This document shows, one piece after another, positions 1 to 36,800 of a stretch of 64,000 nucleotides of DNA. A program made the position numbers and the translations under genes. The notes under the pieces are model-generated. The model was not told the origin of the DNA, did no database searches, and was given only the letters and a program-made list of their open reading frames with translations. Within the stretch, counting starts at the first letter, position 1. Every line of letters starts with the position of its first letter. Source of the stretch: Pocillopora verrucosa (lineage: Eukaryota; Cnidaria; Anthozoa; Scleractinia; Pocilloporidae); NCBI RefSeq assembly GCF_036669915.1, contig NC_089319.1, positions 7,854,346 through 7,918,345 of the forward strand, written 5' to 3'.

Positions 1-489
1 CCGCTGACAAAATGACCCTGGGTTCGAGATTGAGTTTTTACCAAACAGTGTTACAGCAAGTACATTACGATCTAGTGTTGAGTCTTCCGGTGGAAACAGC
101 CAGAAAAAATGGCGCCCCGGAATGTTTAAGTCGTTCTGAAATGTTGAGTCGTACAGGAAAGTTGAAGTCGTGAAAAAAAACTTTATGAGAAATACGGGAT
201 GGCACTAACTGGGCTCCGTAAAAGATGGACCGGCACGGACTTCCCATGAGGCTTTTGTGGTCGTGTCGCATTATCGCCTCCAAATTATATTTTTCCTCTC
301 ACAATCCAAGCATTTTCCTGAGACAGAGCGCTGGGATCGGTGCGTTATTCAACTTTCACGGACAAAACAAAGAACCACATCCGTTTCATGTCCAATCAAA
401 CTGGATGCCACCAGTTCAGCCTTCTTTTGTCCTTTAGAGCTACTTGGAAAATGTCAAAGCACAGCTTGCAGAGATCACCGAAACTAAGC

Positions 490-497
490 CAAAGAAT

Positions 498-541
<44 letters not shown>

Positions 542-2100
542 TAGAGTATAGCAAGTATAGGTGATAGACGAAGGGCTAACGCTCGAAACGTCAACTTTTT
601 TACCCTTAACGGTGGCTAATTTACGTTTTCAATTCAGTTGTTAACACTAAATTACATGCTAAGCCAAAAATAATTTGTCACGCAATGAGGTCACGGCTCT
701 AAAAGAGTTGAAAAACAACTCTGCTTTACACCTCAAAAACAGCAGACAAAGGTACAACAACAGCCATCGTGTATAAAACAGAAAAAATAGAAGAGGCCAA
801 AGTGCAACCCGACAACAGAGTTGGCTACAAACCTCTCAGAGCACCGATAGTAAACATGAAAACACACCGGCAAGGGTTAATGGGATCATTGACCAAATGT
901 ATCGGGTCAAACACATTGATGACATGACTAAGAAACTCCCAATCCGCCTAGATTGAGAGTATCAATATTCTATACGCTCATGAAAATACACAAACCTATA
1001 CCGGTCGGTAGACCTATAATCTCAGGGTGTGACGGCCCTACTGAGAATTTCATCGTTAGTGGAGACACCTTTCTCTCCAGCCTATCTCGACAATCCTATA
1101 TAAAGGACACCACTGTTTTTGTCAACTTTTATGAAAAAACAAAGGTAGGCAAAGATACTATTCTAGTACCAATGGACGTTTCTAGCTTGTTCACAAATAC
1201 ACCATAAGAAGAAGGAACGAATATAGAGTGTGGAGCTTACAAGAAGTTCCACAACCGTAACGCACGGATCCCAACGCACAAGCTAAGGGAAATGCTTAGC
1301 TTAATTCTTGTAGAAAATTCGTTTCAATTCAATGAGGAGAACTACCTCGAAACACATGGAACCGCTAGGGGTAAGAATATGGCAGTGTCATTTGCCAATA
1401 TTTTCATGGCGGAAACTGAAACGAAATAATCCAACAAAGCGAGACCAAGCCATTAGAACGAAAACGTTACAGAGATGACATTTGTTCCCTTTGGGATTGC
1501 GACAGAAAAGAGGTAGAACGGTTTATTAAACGAGCTAACTATTTCCACCCTACTATCAAATTCACGGCCGAAATATCAAGGAACCAAATCACTTTCTTCG
1601 ATACCACAGTGTTTAAAGGAGAGAGATTCGCAACAGATTTCATATTGGACAACAAAACCCATTTTCCTTCCAATTTACGCACTTCGCCTCGTATCACACA
1701 CTAGGCGTAAAATATGGTTTCATTAAAGGCGAAGCAGTAAGATTGCTTAGAACTAACTCTTCGAAAGAAACATTTGAAGAGGGCCTTTAAAATTAAAACA
1801 ACGCCTCATAGCAAGAGGGTACCCAGAAAACATCATAGGAAGGTCTTTGCCCGAGGTCAACTTTGCCTTCAGACAATCGGCTCTTACACCTATACAAAAG
1901 CGAAAAGGTCACGAACGTTTAGTGCGTTTTGTTACAACGTACCACCCGGCAGTTAAAAATTTAAAACAAATACTGATGAAGCAGTGGAGTCTGATACACG
2001 ATCAGCCGTTGCTGAAAAAAATTTTTACGAAACCTCCGATCATCTCTTACAAAAAAGGAAAATCCCTTAAAGACACGCTGGTGAGAGAAAAAATATAATT
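490..2100 (+). pseudogene. Penelope-like retroelement, decayed reverse transcriptase
   Basis: A reverse transcriptase of the Penelope-like class can be read in pieces across several frames. At 975-1206 it shows MKIHKP, GRPIISG, SYIKDTT and PMDVSSLFTNTP, matching the fingers and palm motifs of the family (KIHK, GRPIVS, DVSSLYTNIP). At 1770-2096 the thumb region continues with RGYPENII, YHPAVKNLKQIL and PPIISYKKGKSLKD, which is typical of Penelope elements. Stop codons and frame changes lie between the pieces (for example the stop at 1207), so it cannot encode a working enzyme. I see no convincing GIY-YIG endonuclease after 2100. The stretch 490-660 upstream looks like the element's own repeat (pLTR) and carries a hammerhead-like core. 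Element borders are approximate. Confidence 0.75.
500..660 (+). repeat. Penelope pLTR-like repeat with degenerate hammerhead core
   Basis: This stretch shares the phrase GGGCTAACGCTCGAAA and the downstream words CAATTTAC/CTAATTTAC and CAACTCAGTT/CAATTCAGTT with copies near 33040-33165 and, more weakly, 19846-19950. At 565-592 the order of a hammerhead ribozyme is visible: TAGACGA (consensus CTGACGA), a 4-bp stem II (573-576 with 581-584, loop TAAC), GAAA, palindromic ACGT, then C592 as the expected cleavage base. Two changes in the first core box suggest this copy is inactive. Hammerheads are known from Penelope-like elements; the assignment here is by eye. Confidence 0.5.
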
Positions 2101-3217
2101 TGAAAACGATCACAAAAGCCACATTGGAAGTCTGTGCCGGTCTGTCTTTACCTTTATTCTCATTGCAATGTCCCTTATCAGATTTCAAGAAAATAAGCAG
2201 GATTTGATGGGTTCATCTTTGCTTAACAAGCGGGAGACTGGTTCAAATTAGAATCGGTAACAAATCGACACTTGCACGAAAGATTGAGTGTTACCACTTT
2301 CGATGAATATTTCAGCATTAACGATTTAGTTTTATCACCAGCGATTGATATTTTTGGTAGCTTACGTGTAGCCGTACCCTCCCCCCGCAATTCTGTGGGG
2401 GCCAGTACATAAAAAGTGTAAAGGTATGAAAAGCGCGAGGCGGTGCGGTGAATAACTCGAGACTGGACGAGAATTATTTTTCTTTACTTGTTCTAGATAG
2501 AGTGTAAGATAATTTTCATTTCGTTCAGGCTGCCCCTTAGATAATATTTCGAAAAATGCAGGCCTCAAATACAACCAACCGCCACTTACTCCTCCTAAAG
2601 ACGCACCAGTAGTTCAACAAAATTTTTATTCTAATCACCATAAATTTGCAGCTTATAAAATAGAAATTATCGATAATTTTAGGATGTTTATCTCAGAGGC
2701 CTCACAAGAGTCTGTTTCAGCTTTCTCCGCCTTCACAGTACAACTTGGTTACCGAGAGTTGCGTGACAAGCCTTGTAATTTGCTGCAAACACGGCAAACC
2801 CTCAACAGACTTGCACTTTTTATTCCAGTAACTAATCGACTAGTAAGTACATCACAAATATAAATGTTTACATTTAAAAGTTAGCTCTTCTTAGTAAACA
2901 GTCTCCTTTGCAGCATCGATAAGCTTGGTCACGCAACACTACTGCAGCGTAACACTCGCTGCAAACGAGACTAACCGTCATAAGGATTGTAAATATCAAA
3001 ACTCCATGCACAATAATCTCATGAAAAACTACTATACTATAACACAAATCCTTGAATTTTACGTTAATAAAGATCAATAACGGCACACTGAAATCCGTGC
3101 CAACTATGTCAGATCGTCCCGGACACTTTGAAGTACCACTACCCCGGTCTCATATCCTTCCCGCGATCACTAAGATAAGGCTCTATTTTAAATTTCATTG
3201 AAAATAGTTCTCAGTTC
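2101..3217. other. No gene recognised
   Basis: AT-rich sequence between the Penelope remnant and the presumed 3' end of the myosin gene. Only short open frames are present and none resembles a protein family I know. A possible end of the retroelement (tail and second terminal repeat) was looked for here and not found. Confidence 0.4.
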
Positions 3218-3223
3218 TTTTAT
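3218..3223 (-). terminator. Candidate polyadenylation signal of the myosin gene
   Basis: TTTATT on the plus strand reads AATAAA on the minus strand, about 450 bases after the myosin stop codon at 3674-3676. The spacing is plausible for a 3' UTR, but no transcript evidence is available and other signals could be used. Confidence 0.3.
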
Positions 3224-3637
3224 TTTAATTTGTCTAAAAACTTTACATGTTGATCTTTCTATCATGGCAATTTCCTCAAGTCAGAGGTAGAGAGCTGAAC
3301 AGAAATCACAACTAAGAAAGACTTTGACAAAAGACACAAAGTATTCCAAAAATTTCAACTACGGAGATTTTGTGCTACGACCGAAAACACAAAGTTTCGT
3401 TCGCTTGATTAGCGTATTTTATTATGAGGCGATTTAGATACTCCAAAGCCACGGCAATGTGTAATACAGTTATTGTACTATGAAAGCTGATGGTGAACTT
3501 TCTCACAAACAGAATATTTTCCTTACAAAAACTACCCAATTGAAACCAAATTTTAAATTAAAAAGAACTAGTCACGACTTTTGGAGATAAATTTAAGAAT
3601 GAAAGAGAGACAATTGAAGCTGGATGAGGTAGTGGCT

Positions 3638-3670
3638 GAGGGGAGGGAGGGAGGGAGGGAGAGGGGGTGG
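3638..3670. repeat. GGGA/GGGAG microsatellite in the myosin 3' UTR
   Basis: A run of GGGAG/GGGA units ends only a few bases after the myosin stop codon (minus strand reading), so it lies at the start of the 3' UTR and would appear as a CCCTCC tract in the mRNA. Confidence 0.7.
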
Positions 3671-3673
3671 ATT

Positions 3674-29994
<26,321 letters not shown>

Positions 29995-30194
29995 GTTTTT
30001 GATGAGCGTTTAAATCCGAGCCGAGCTCAGCAAACAACACTTTAAACTTATTTTTCGATACCAAAGAAGCCGTGCTTTCCAAACTGGTCTCCAACAAAGG
30101 CAAAATAAAGAAAAACCCACCAATTGCGATAATTTCTGAACGAGTCCTTAAGGAACTTACTCCGATGAGATGTGTCGGCCTCACCCCCGTGACA

Positions 30195-30220
30195 TGACGT
30201 CAACACTTTTCCCTGATTGG
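30195..30220 (-). promoter_or_regulatory. CRE and CCAAT box upstream of myosin II
   Basis: A perfect palindromic cAMP response element TGACGTCA lies at 30195-30202 and, on the minus strand, a CCAAT box at 30216-30220. They are about 200 bases upstream of the myosin start codon at 29994 and in the usual CCAAT-then-start order. The transcription start itself is not visible. A possible donor GGAGTAAGT near 30163 hints at a small 5' UTR intron. Confidence 0.4.
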
Positions 30221-30847
30221 TCGAAGCGAACGTACAACATTTCAAATTTTCGTCGTACAGGACAAATTTAATCCGAAATAATTTAACCTCCTTTCAACAT
30301 TTCACATTTTTTATTGCCTCAATGAGTAATCATCCAACAGTTTTTAAACTAGAAGTAAGAATAATATCGGGGTTTTCGGCCTGTTTTAGGTGAGTTTCAA
30401 GACTTTTTCCTCACGTTAAACTTCATTGCGTTACTTTCAATGTTATGCTCCACTAGCTTCTCTACTCATCCGAGAACCACGTACAGACACACCTACGAAA
30501 CCCAGAGAGAATAGTTCTCGATTTGCATCTTCAAAAAGAGATAAACCATCTTTACGGATTATCGAGTAGGGAAAGGAAAGCAAGCTGTAATGAAGTATCT
30601 CTTGTACAAAAATTACAAGAAATATCGAATGAAAAATCGCAGAACCACGATTTATCGCGATCGGAATTCGAACAATTTTCGTGTTCGTATCCTTCCGTTT
30701 TAATTCGAGGTATTTCAATCACGAAAAATATTTTTGTTAATATTCATGAGGCAATTCAGTCGACCAAGGACCTCAGAAGGAAAAGTAACAGTTGTTTTAC
30801 CGAATTTCAAGTCACCAGACCTGAAGTTATGTGTTCTTGGCCGATGA

Positions 30848-30857
30848 CCATTTATGG
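30848..30857. promoter_or_regulatory. CArG box (SRF site) upstream of myosin II
   Basis: CCATTTATGG fits the SRF consensus CC(A/T)6GG exactly. It lies about 850 bases upstream of the myosin start codon. SRF with MRTF is known to drive actomyosin genes in animals; function here is inference. Confidence 0.4.
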
Positions 30858-31305
30858 CCATTGAGATGTCGGAAGAACTTCTTAGGTCATGTCATTAAAA
30901 AAAACAAACTGGGTAGGGTTTTCCGGCCTTTGGTCTAAATTACTCCAATTATCGTTATAATATCGATTCTCTGAAAACGACTCGATCACCAAGACAAAGG
31001 GTAAAATAATTCACTAAGTAAAACTATTTCTACAATTATGTGACGTTGTAAGGATAGAATACTTTTACTCAATGTTCATATCCGGTCGGAAACTGTTTTA
31101 TTCTTCATCGCGTGCCAAAGTGAACGGATAATCCTTCGAAATCCAATAAAGCAAGAATTTCTTGGACCAAAATTTGGATTTATGAAAGACTGTCGACGAA
31201 AATAAATTAGAGGAAATTTTGATTAACGAACTGACAAATACTGAAAGCTGTTAAACAGAAAGCGCAGAGAAATTCGAAATACACCCGTTTCGATGAAACT
31301 GGGAA

Positions 31306-31328
31306 GTGTCTGGAAAGTTTCCAGACAC
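31306..31328. repeat. Perfect 11-bp hairpin
   Basis: GTGTCTGGAAA and its exact inverse TTTCCAGACAC are separated by one G. It lies in the intergenic region between the myosin and TAB1 genes. It could be a binding site for a dimeric factor or the core of a decayed foldback element. Confidence 0.6.
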
Positions 31329-32297
31329 GTCGGACAAAATTACGAATCCTTCAGTCTGCGATGTACGTGTTCACAAGCGGAAGATTAAGAGGGCCAGGGT
31401 CGTGCTCACTCACTGTCAAAATGGTAATGTGTAGGTCCAACATTCGATCCGGAAAAAAATTAGGCACGTCTTCCAAAAAGAAGAGAATGTCTCTTTGGAT
31501 AACAACAGTTACATTTTAACGCAAGAGTAGATCTTTTTGACAGTATTTTACGAAAAAACAAACAAAACTGATGATCATCATGCATCACCGTCTAGTTTTA
31601 CAGACTTTTTTGGAAAAAACAAATATAATGGAAAAAATCTACAAAATATGGGGGATGGGAGGTCGGAGAGGTCTGGAGAGGAATCAGACACCTCTACTTA
31701 TTGCTGGTCTACAATTTCTAGTGTACAATATTTTTCTGGTCTTGAAAGAGGAAAATTTTATGAAAACAACCAGGAACCGAAATAGTCACCGAAAAAGGTG
31801 AATTGGTGATTTAATTTTCTCCTATAGCCTTCAAATCTTGTTCCAGTCATGCATATCCCACTTGTGAGAATTCACTTCCGCTACTAAACGCAATCGTTCA
31901 TGGGTAAGCCATGAGATCACGTTTTACCTTAAATTCGAGTTTCACAATGAAACAAAACGTAACTTGTTACAGGTCAGTATATCACAGTTTTCGTCAATGG
32001 CTACATCCTGGCAATATTGTTCTCTAGTCTTTTAAAGACAAAGGCTATAGCTAAAAGTTGTAATTCGATATAAGAAAAGAAAGTTTACACTGGCCGAAAT
32101 GGGAGAGTGAGAAATCTCTTTCCTGCCTCACGTTAGAGTTATTTGAACGAGAATAATTTCTGTTTACCATTTCTGGGGCCCCCAGCACTTAGGCCAGTAT
32201 CACCTCTCTCTGAACCGAATACCGAGCTGCTCACTATCATACTACTTCGGCACCTTTGAAGCGTTGCTTTTGCTTCTCTCCCACATTGAGTATCCTA

Positions 32298-32426
32298 TAG
32301 ACTACGAGCAGTCCCTCCTTTTCGGCGAAGTCCGTCCCGCGGCGCGCAAATATCAATTTTTTTTTTCACTGATTTCTTTCACTCGCGCGAAGGATTTTGC
32401 TGAAAAGGAGGGACTTCTCGAAGTCC
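32298..32426. mobile_element. Foldback MITE with about 28-bp inverted ends
   Basis: Left arm GACTACGAGCAGTCCCTCC plus TTTTC pairs with the right arm GAAAAGGAGGGACTTCTCG plus AAGTC with three or four mismatches. The core has a T tract and GC-rich CGCGGCGCGC. An open frame crosses it (32264-32626) but is a by-product of the repeat. Confidence 0.65.
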
Positions 32427-32801
32427 AAGTGACTCATGATCTTGGCTCAGGCCGATCATTATCACCCGGTGTGAAAGTTCAGTCAATGAAAAATCACACT
32501 ACAACACTCTTCCACAAACGAAATTCGTCTAAAGAAGAACGAAAAGAAGAGAAAACAAAGAGGAAGCCAAGAGTGGGTGGCACATCTTTAATAGGAACAC
32601 TCCGAGAAGGGTCTCAATCGGGTTAACCGTTAACCGTGAAACGACCAAAAACTTAAGTTGTTTGGAAAAAAATTGGCATAATTTAGCCATAGGCGGTGAA
32701 AAAAGTTGACCGGATTAAAATATTTCCCGTGAGAATAACTGTGCTAGTTCGCGATCATTTCCTTTTAGCCTGCAGAATCGGCGTAATGTTTTGCGTTTTC
32801 A

Positions 32802-32917
32802 AGTCAAACGGAGGCAAGCGCTATGAGAGCGCAAAGCGCGAGTTACGAAGATAGCAGCTCCTCCCCTCGCAAGTGACTCGTACTTTGCGCTTGCCTAGCG
32901 CTTACTTCCGTTTGACT
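32802..32917. mobile_element. Near-perfect foldback MITE
   Basis: AGTCAAACGGAGGCAAGCGC at the left returns as GCGCTTACTTCCGTTTGACT at the right, and the similarity continues inward through GCGCAAAG...CGAGT, so almost the whole 116 bases fold back on themselves. No coding capacity. Confidence 0.7.
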
Positions 32918-33039
32918 AAAAAACGTTAAGAAAAAACAAAACACGTCTCTTCTGTAGGCTAATTTCCTCTACTCTCATGACATTTAAGTGTGACTTAGCA
33001 ATAACACTGTAGGAAGAAATCATATGGTAGTCACTCGAA

Positions 33040-33165
33040 GGGTTTACAGTGTTAAGCTATATTGTCATTCACTCTGACGAGGGGCTAACGCTCGAAATAT
33101 CAGTTTTAGAAACTCTTCACGGTTGCCAATTTACATTATCAACTCAGTTTATAAAATATAAGTTT
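33040..33165 (+). ncRNA. Candidate hammerhead ribozyme in a Penelope-type repeat
   Basis: At 33074-33101 all hammerhead core boxes are present: CTGACGA, stem II (33082-33085 with 33090-33093, loop TAAC), GAAA, then the self-complementary ATAT and C33101 as the expected cleavage base. The short palindromic stem III implies pairing between two copies, as known for hammerheads of Penelope-like elements. Stem I starts with three pairs (ACT with AGT). The repeat continues with CAATTTACATTATCAACTCAG. Function is untested. Confidence 0.45.
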
Positions 33166-33854
33166 GAAAAAAAAGCAAACTATGATGATGCTCCTTTTAC
33201 ACGAAAAAAAAAACTATCGGTGAGACTGACTTGAAAATGAAATGAAATTTAATACGACTACGAGTAGAATTGATCATTTACAGGTACAACAATAAAAGTC
33301 ACACAAAATATATTCATATTCGTGCTACATTACTCCTGGGTAATGTTCCCTCGAAATCCAAGTAGATTCTCGAGGTCTGTAATCATAACTTGTCCAATTA
33401 CCACATTTAAAGTTCCTAAAAAAGCCTCTTCTTCTTCCCGTCTAGTATCCGAGAGAAAATGTCCGAATGGACATGACGTGCATGAGAAGTTTAGTTTATG
33501 CACGGGATACTCTCTCTGGAAGAACCATCCAGCACTTTCAAGCGCGGGTTCTCAGGTCAACAGCGAGGCAGGGGGTGGGGAGGGGGGGCTTTAGCTTCCC
33601 TCACTTTTGGCAAGGACGATATTTGTATTTTAAGTATGAGGTACGTAGGAAGAATAAATTTCAAATTTTTCTGGGGTAGGATGGTTCAAACCCATGCCTA
33701 CAAACTCGCGCCCCCAGGCACTCGTACTCAAGCCCCCCCCTTCCCCCCCCCCCTCTTTCAAGTTAAAAATAGGCTCCATCGTCCCTAGGCCAAATTTTAA
33801 AGAAAATTTTCTACAATCAAATTTAAAGTGGTTCAGTTAAAAAAATAAAAAGAT

Positions 33855-36800
33855 CTACACCGGCGTCGTTGGTGCCGCTGGTTTGGGATTGTCCCACCCA
33901 TAAACATTATCCGCTCCAAGTTCATCCACCTGGCGATTAAAGTCAGTGAAATCCACATACGAATGCACCCTAGTTTCCTCGCTGGTTTCTGTTCCTTGCT
34001 CCTGTTCGTTGCTTTCCCCTTCGCCGTCAATACCTTGACTACTCGCACCCAAAGCAGTTGCATGCTCGGGAGGAAATGAACCAGAAGGCGATCCGCTGGC
34101 CGATGAAGCGGAACTCTGAGTGTCTGACCGCGAGATGGTCACCTGTGGTACTAAGTTGGTGGGTGTGGACGTGGTAGGACTCGGGCTGTTTCCGCTTGGT
34201 GCAGGTCTGGTCTGTACTCCGGACGGTATGTACAGTGAAGGAGCACTCCCCGTCATGGGGTTGGAAGGGTTATATGGTACAGACACAGGAAGCACTCCGG
34301 GACTCATGGGAGGCATCGCTGTAATGCACCACAACTATAGTGAGCTAATGATAAAGTCTGCATGTGCGCCAAGAGGGCAGGGTCCGAATTAACTTTTCTA
34401 CACTGGTGCCAAGTGGCGATTAAACAACCTTGTTTCATTAGTTTCACTGACCAAACGCGTGGAACAGGCTGTTGCCAGATGGAAGAATTCAGTCGCCAAA
34501 AATATTCAATTTGCAAAAATTTTCGGTTAAGAGCAAAATACAATTTCACGAAACACACCCGGTAGCACCACTTATATGATGTCTGTTGAAATAATTTTCA
34601 GTTACCGCTCGTGAGAGATAAAGCCGATTGCCGGTCAAGTGGTCGCCTATGGGAGTTTAAAAAAATTGAACGTTGTAAACGAGTATCTCTAAAAGTGGTC
34701 GCTTATATGAGGTGGTCGCTTACGAGAGGATCCTTTTATAGTAATTTGACTCGGAAACTTTTGGTAGTTTGAAAAAGAGGTCGCAAACAAGAGGGATCGC
34801 TTTCGAGGGGTGGTCGCAAAGGGAGGTTCGATTGTATTTCTTGACCAGCTAAGTGTAAAAGAGCGCAGCAAAAAAATAGCGGACGCATTGTTTGTCGAGC
34901 GTTGATTTGCAGGAAGATAGCCTGTTCCAGGCGTTCAGCATAACGAAGTGTGATAGTAAACGGCGCAACAGTCGTGGAGGAGTGAAAAGACGAGGGAGGG
35001 TTGGGTTGGGTTGCGTGATGAACGCGTACTTTACTCGACCCGACCCAAACCTCCCTTGGTTTTTTTTTCGCCGTCTGCTACTTCACTCCATTTTACCCTC
35101 TGGAAGCCTGGAACAGGCTGGCAGGACGAACACTGGCAAGACTTCAAGTCAGTCGCCTGCTGGTGACCGCATGGAAACTCTGGTCGCCGACAATCAATTC
35201 TTAGTCGTAATTTCCAATGTATGCCAGAAAGTGTTGCATACCTACCTGACACCGACTGTCTTCCGGGAGCCCTTGGACTCTTCAAACTATTGGCGATCTC
35301 CTCTTTGAAAATTCGAATCAGTAATGTCATATCATCTCTTTTCTGACACTTGGACATTTGGGTCATGTATGTGTCATGATGTGCCCTGCCCACTCTATCC
35401 ACAACAGCTTGTGCCACACCAGTCATGTTGTTCTGACAATGAAGTTCTTCAGCGACCAGCCGAACAACATCAAAATTGGAATTGGTTTCTACATCTGACG
35501 CTTCATCGATGGACTTGTAAACACCATCCGACATCAGCACCAGACAGTGGAAGGTTTCGTCAATTGGAAAGCCACCGCAAATGTGAGGCTCTGCGATAAC
35601 AGGCTCTTCAGTAGCGGCACTACAGAAATCATCATAGATCATGATTAAAGGGGGTAAACCGCGTGCGGCGTCGGTGGAGAGTGGGTGGGAGGGGGGAAGG
35701 GGGAGTGTGGGGTGTTTACAAGACAATGTGGTTCTATCAACTGAGTTAATGATGTAAATTTGAGGACAGCTAGAGATGCATTTAGAAATCAAAACAAACT
35801 GCAAGCACCTTAGAATATCAAAGTCCTTGTAGCCACCTTTAACACAATAGTCTCCGATACTTCTTGTGTTCTCCTGATTTCCAATCCGACGATTCCTTAA
35901 TATCTGCTGAATGTCCAGACCCAGATTTGCCAGCCGAGTAAGCTCGTCGTTGTTACTTGTGACGTGGTCAACACTCAGCTGAGGATATAAAGGAAAAAAG
36001 GTCGCGTTTTAGAGATTGTACATTCCCCTACTCAGTTTAAATTGCGGCATTTTTAAAGAAAAGCTTTCCCCAACAAAATGACAAAATGCCTTCTGATTCG
36101 TCTCAACCTTGATCTTTTTACTTCAAGTCTATCAAATGCTACAGTTCTCTATGCAAGAAGCACTAAACACCAACATTGCAAACTAAGGACTATTTCTAAT
36201 TTGGAAACACAGAACAATACAAGTTTGGCCCAGCCTAAAAGATGTGTTTCAATCGCTAGTTATTACTCGGCTTCCCTTCAATCAAACTTACACACTGCAG
36301 GGCTCCAAGCTCAATTTTTTAAAAAGTCGCCTTTTGGCCACCTTTAGCTGCAAAATGGTCGCCATAGAAATAATTTGGTCGCCGAAATCGTCAATATTGC
36401 GCTACCGGCGTTTTTACGGTTGTTAATTCGACCAAACATCGATGGATTTTGCGATTTTTTTTCAAATCTGTTGGTAGCCAATTGGCGACTTTCGCCGAAT
36501 TTTTAGTCGCCAAATATATTTATTACTCCTCATGTCGACCAAAACAGTCGCAACTTGGAGCGCTGCACGGATTGCCTTCCCAAAAACAGTACAATACAAC
36601 AAGATGAGCAAGCTATCATGTTAATGGCAATTTAAGTTTCCTGGCTTGACTAGGTCACTTTATATTCTAAGGAGAAGCTCCAAAATAAGTGATTACCGCT
36701 AACTACAGAAGGCAGTTGTTATTTTACATTCCGCCGTTAACAAGCATAGGATGGGAATAAACCCTAGAGATCACCAACCTATGTAAAAGATTTACTGAAT

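Noticed and set aside
32264..32626. 120-codon plus-strand frame
   Set aside because: Runs through a foldback transposon with a GC-rich core; no known motif.
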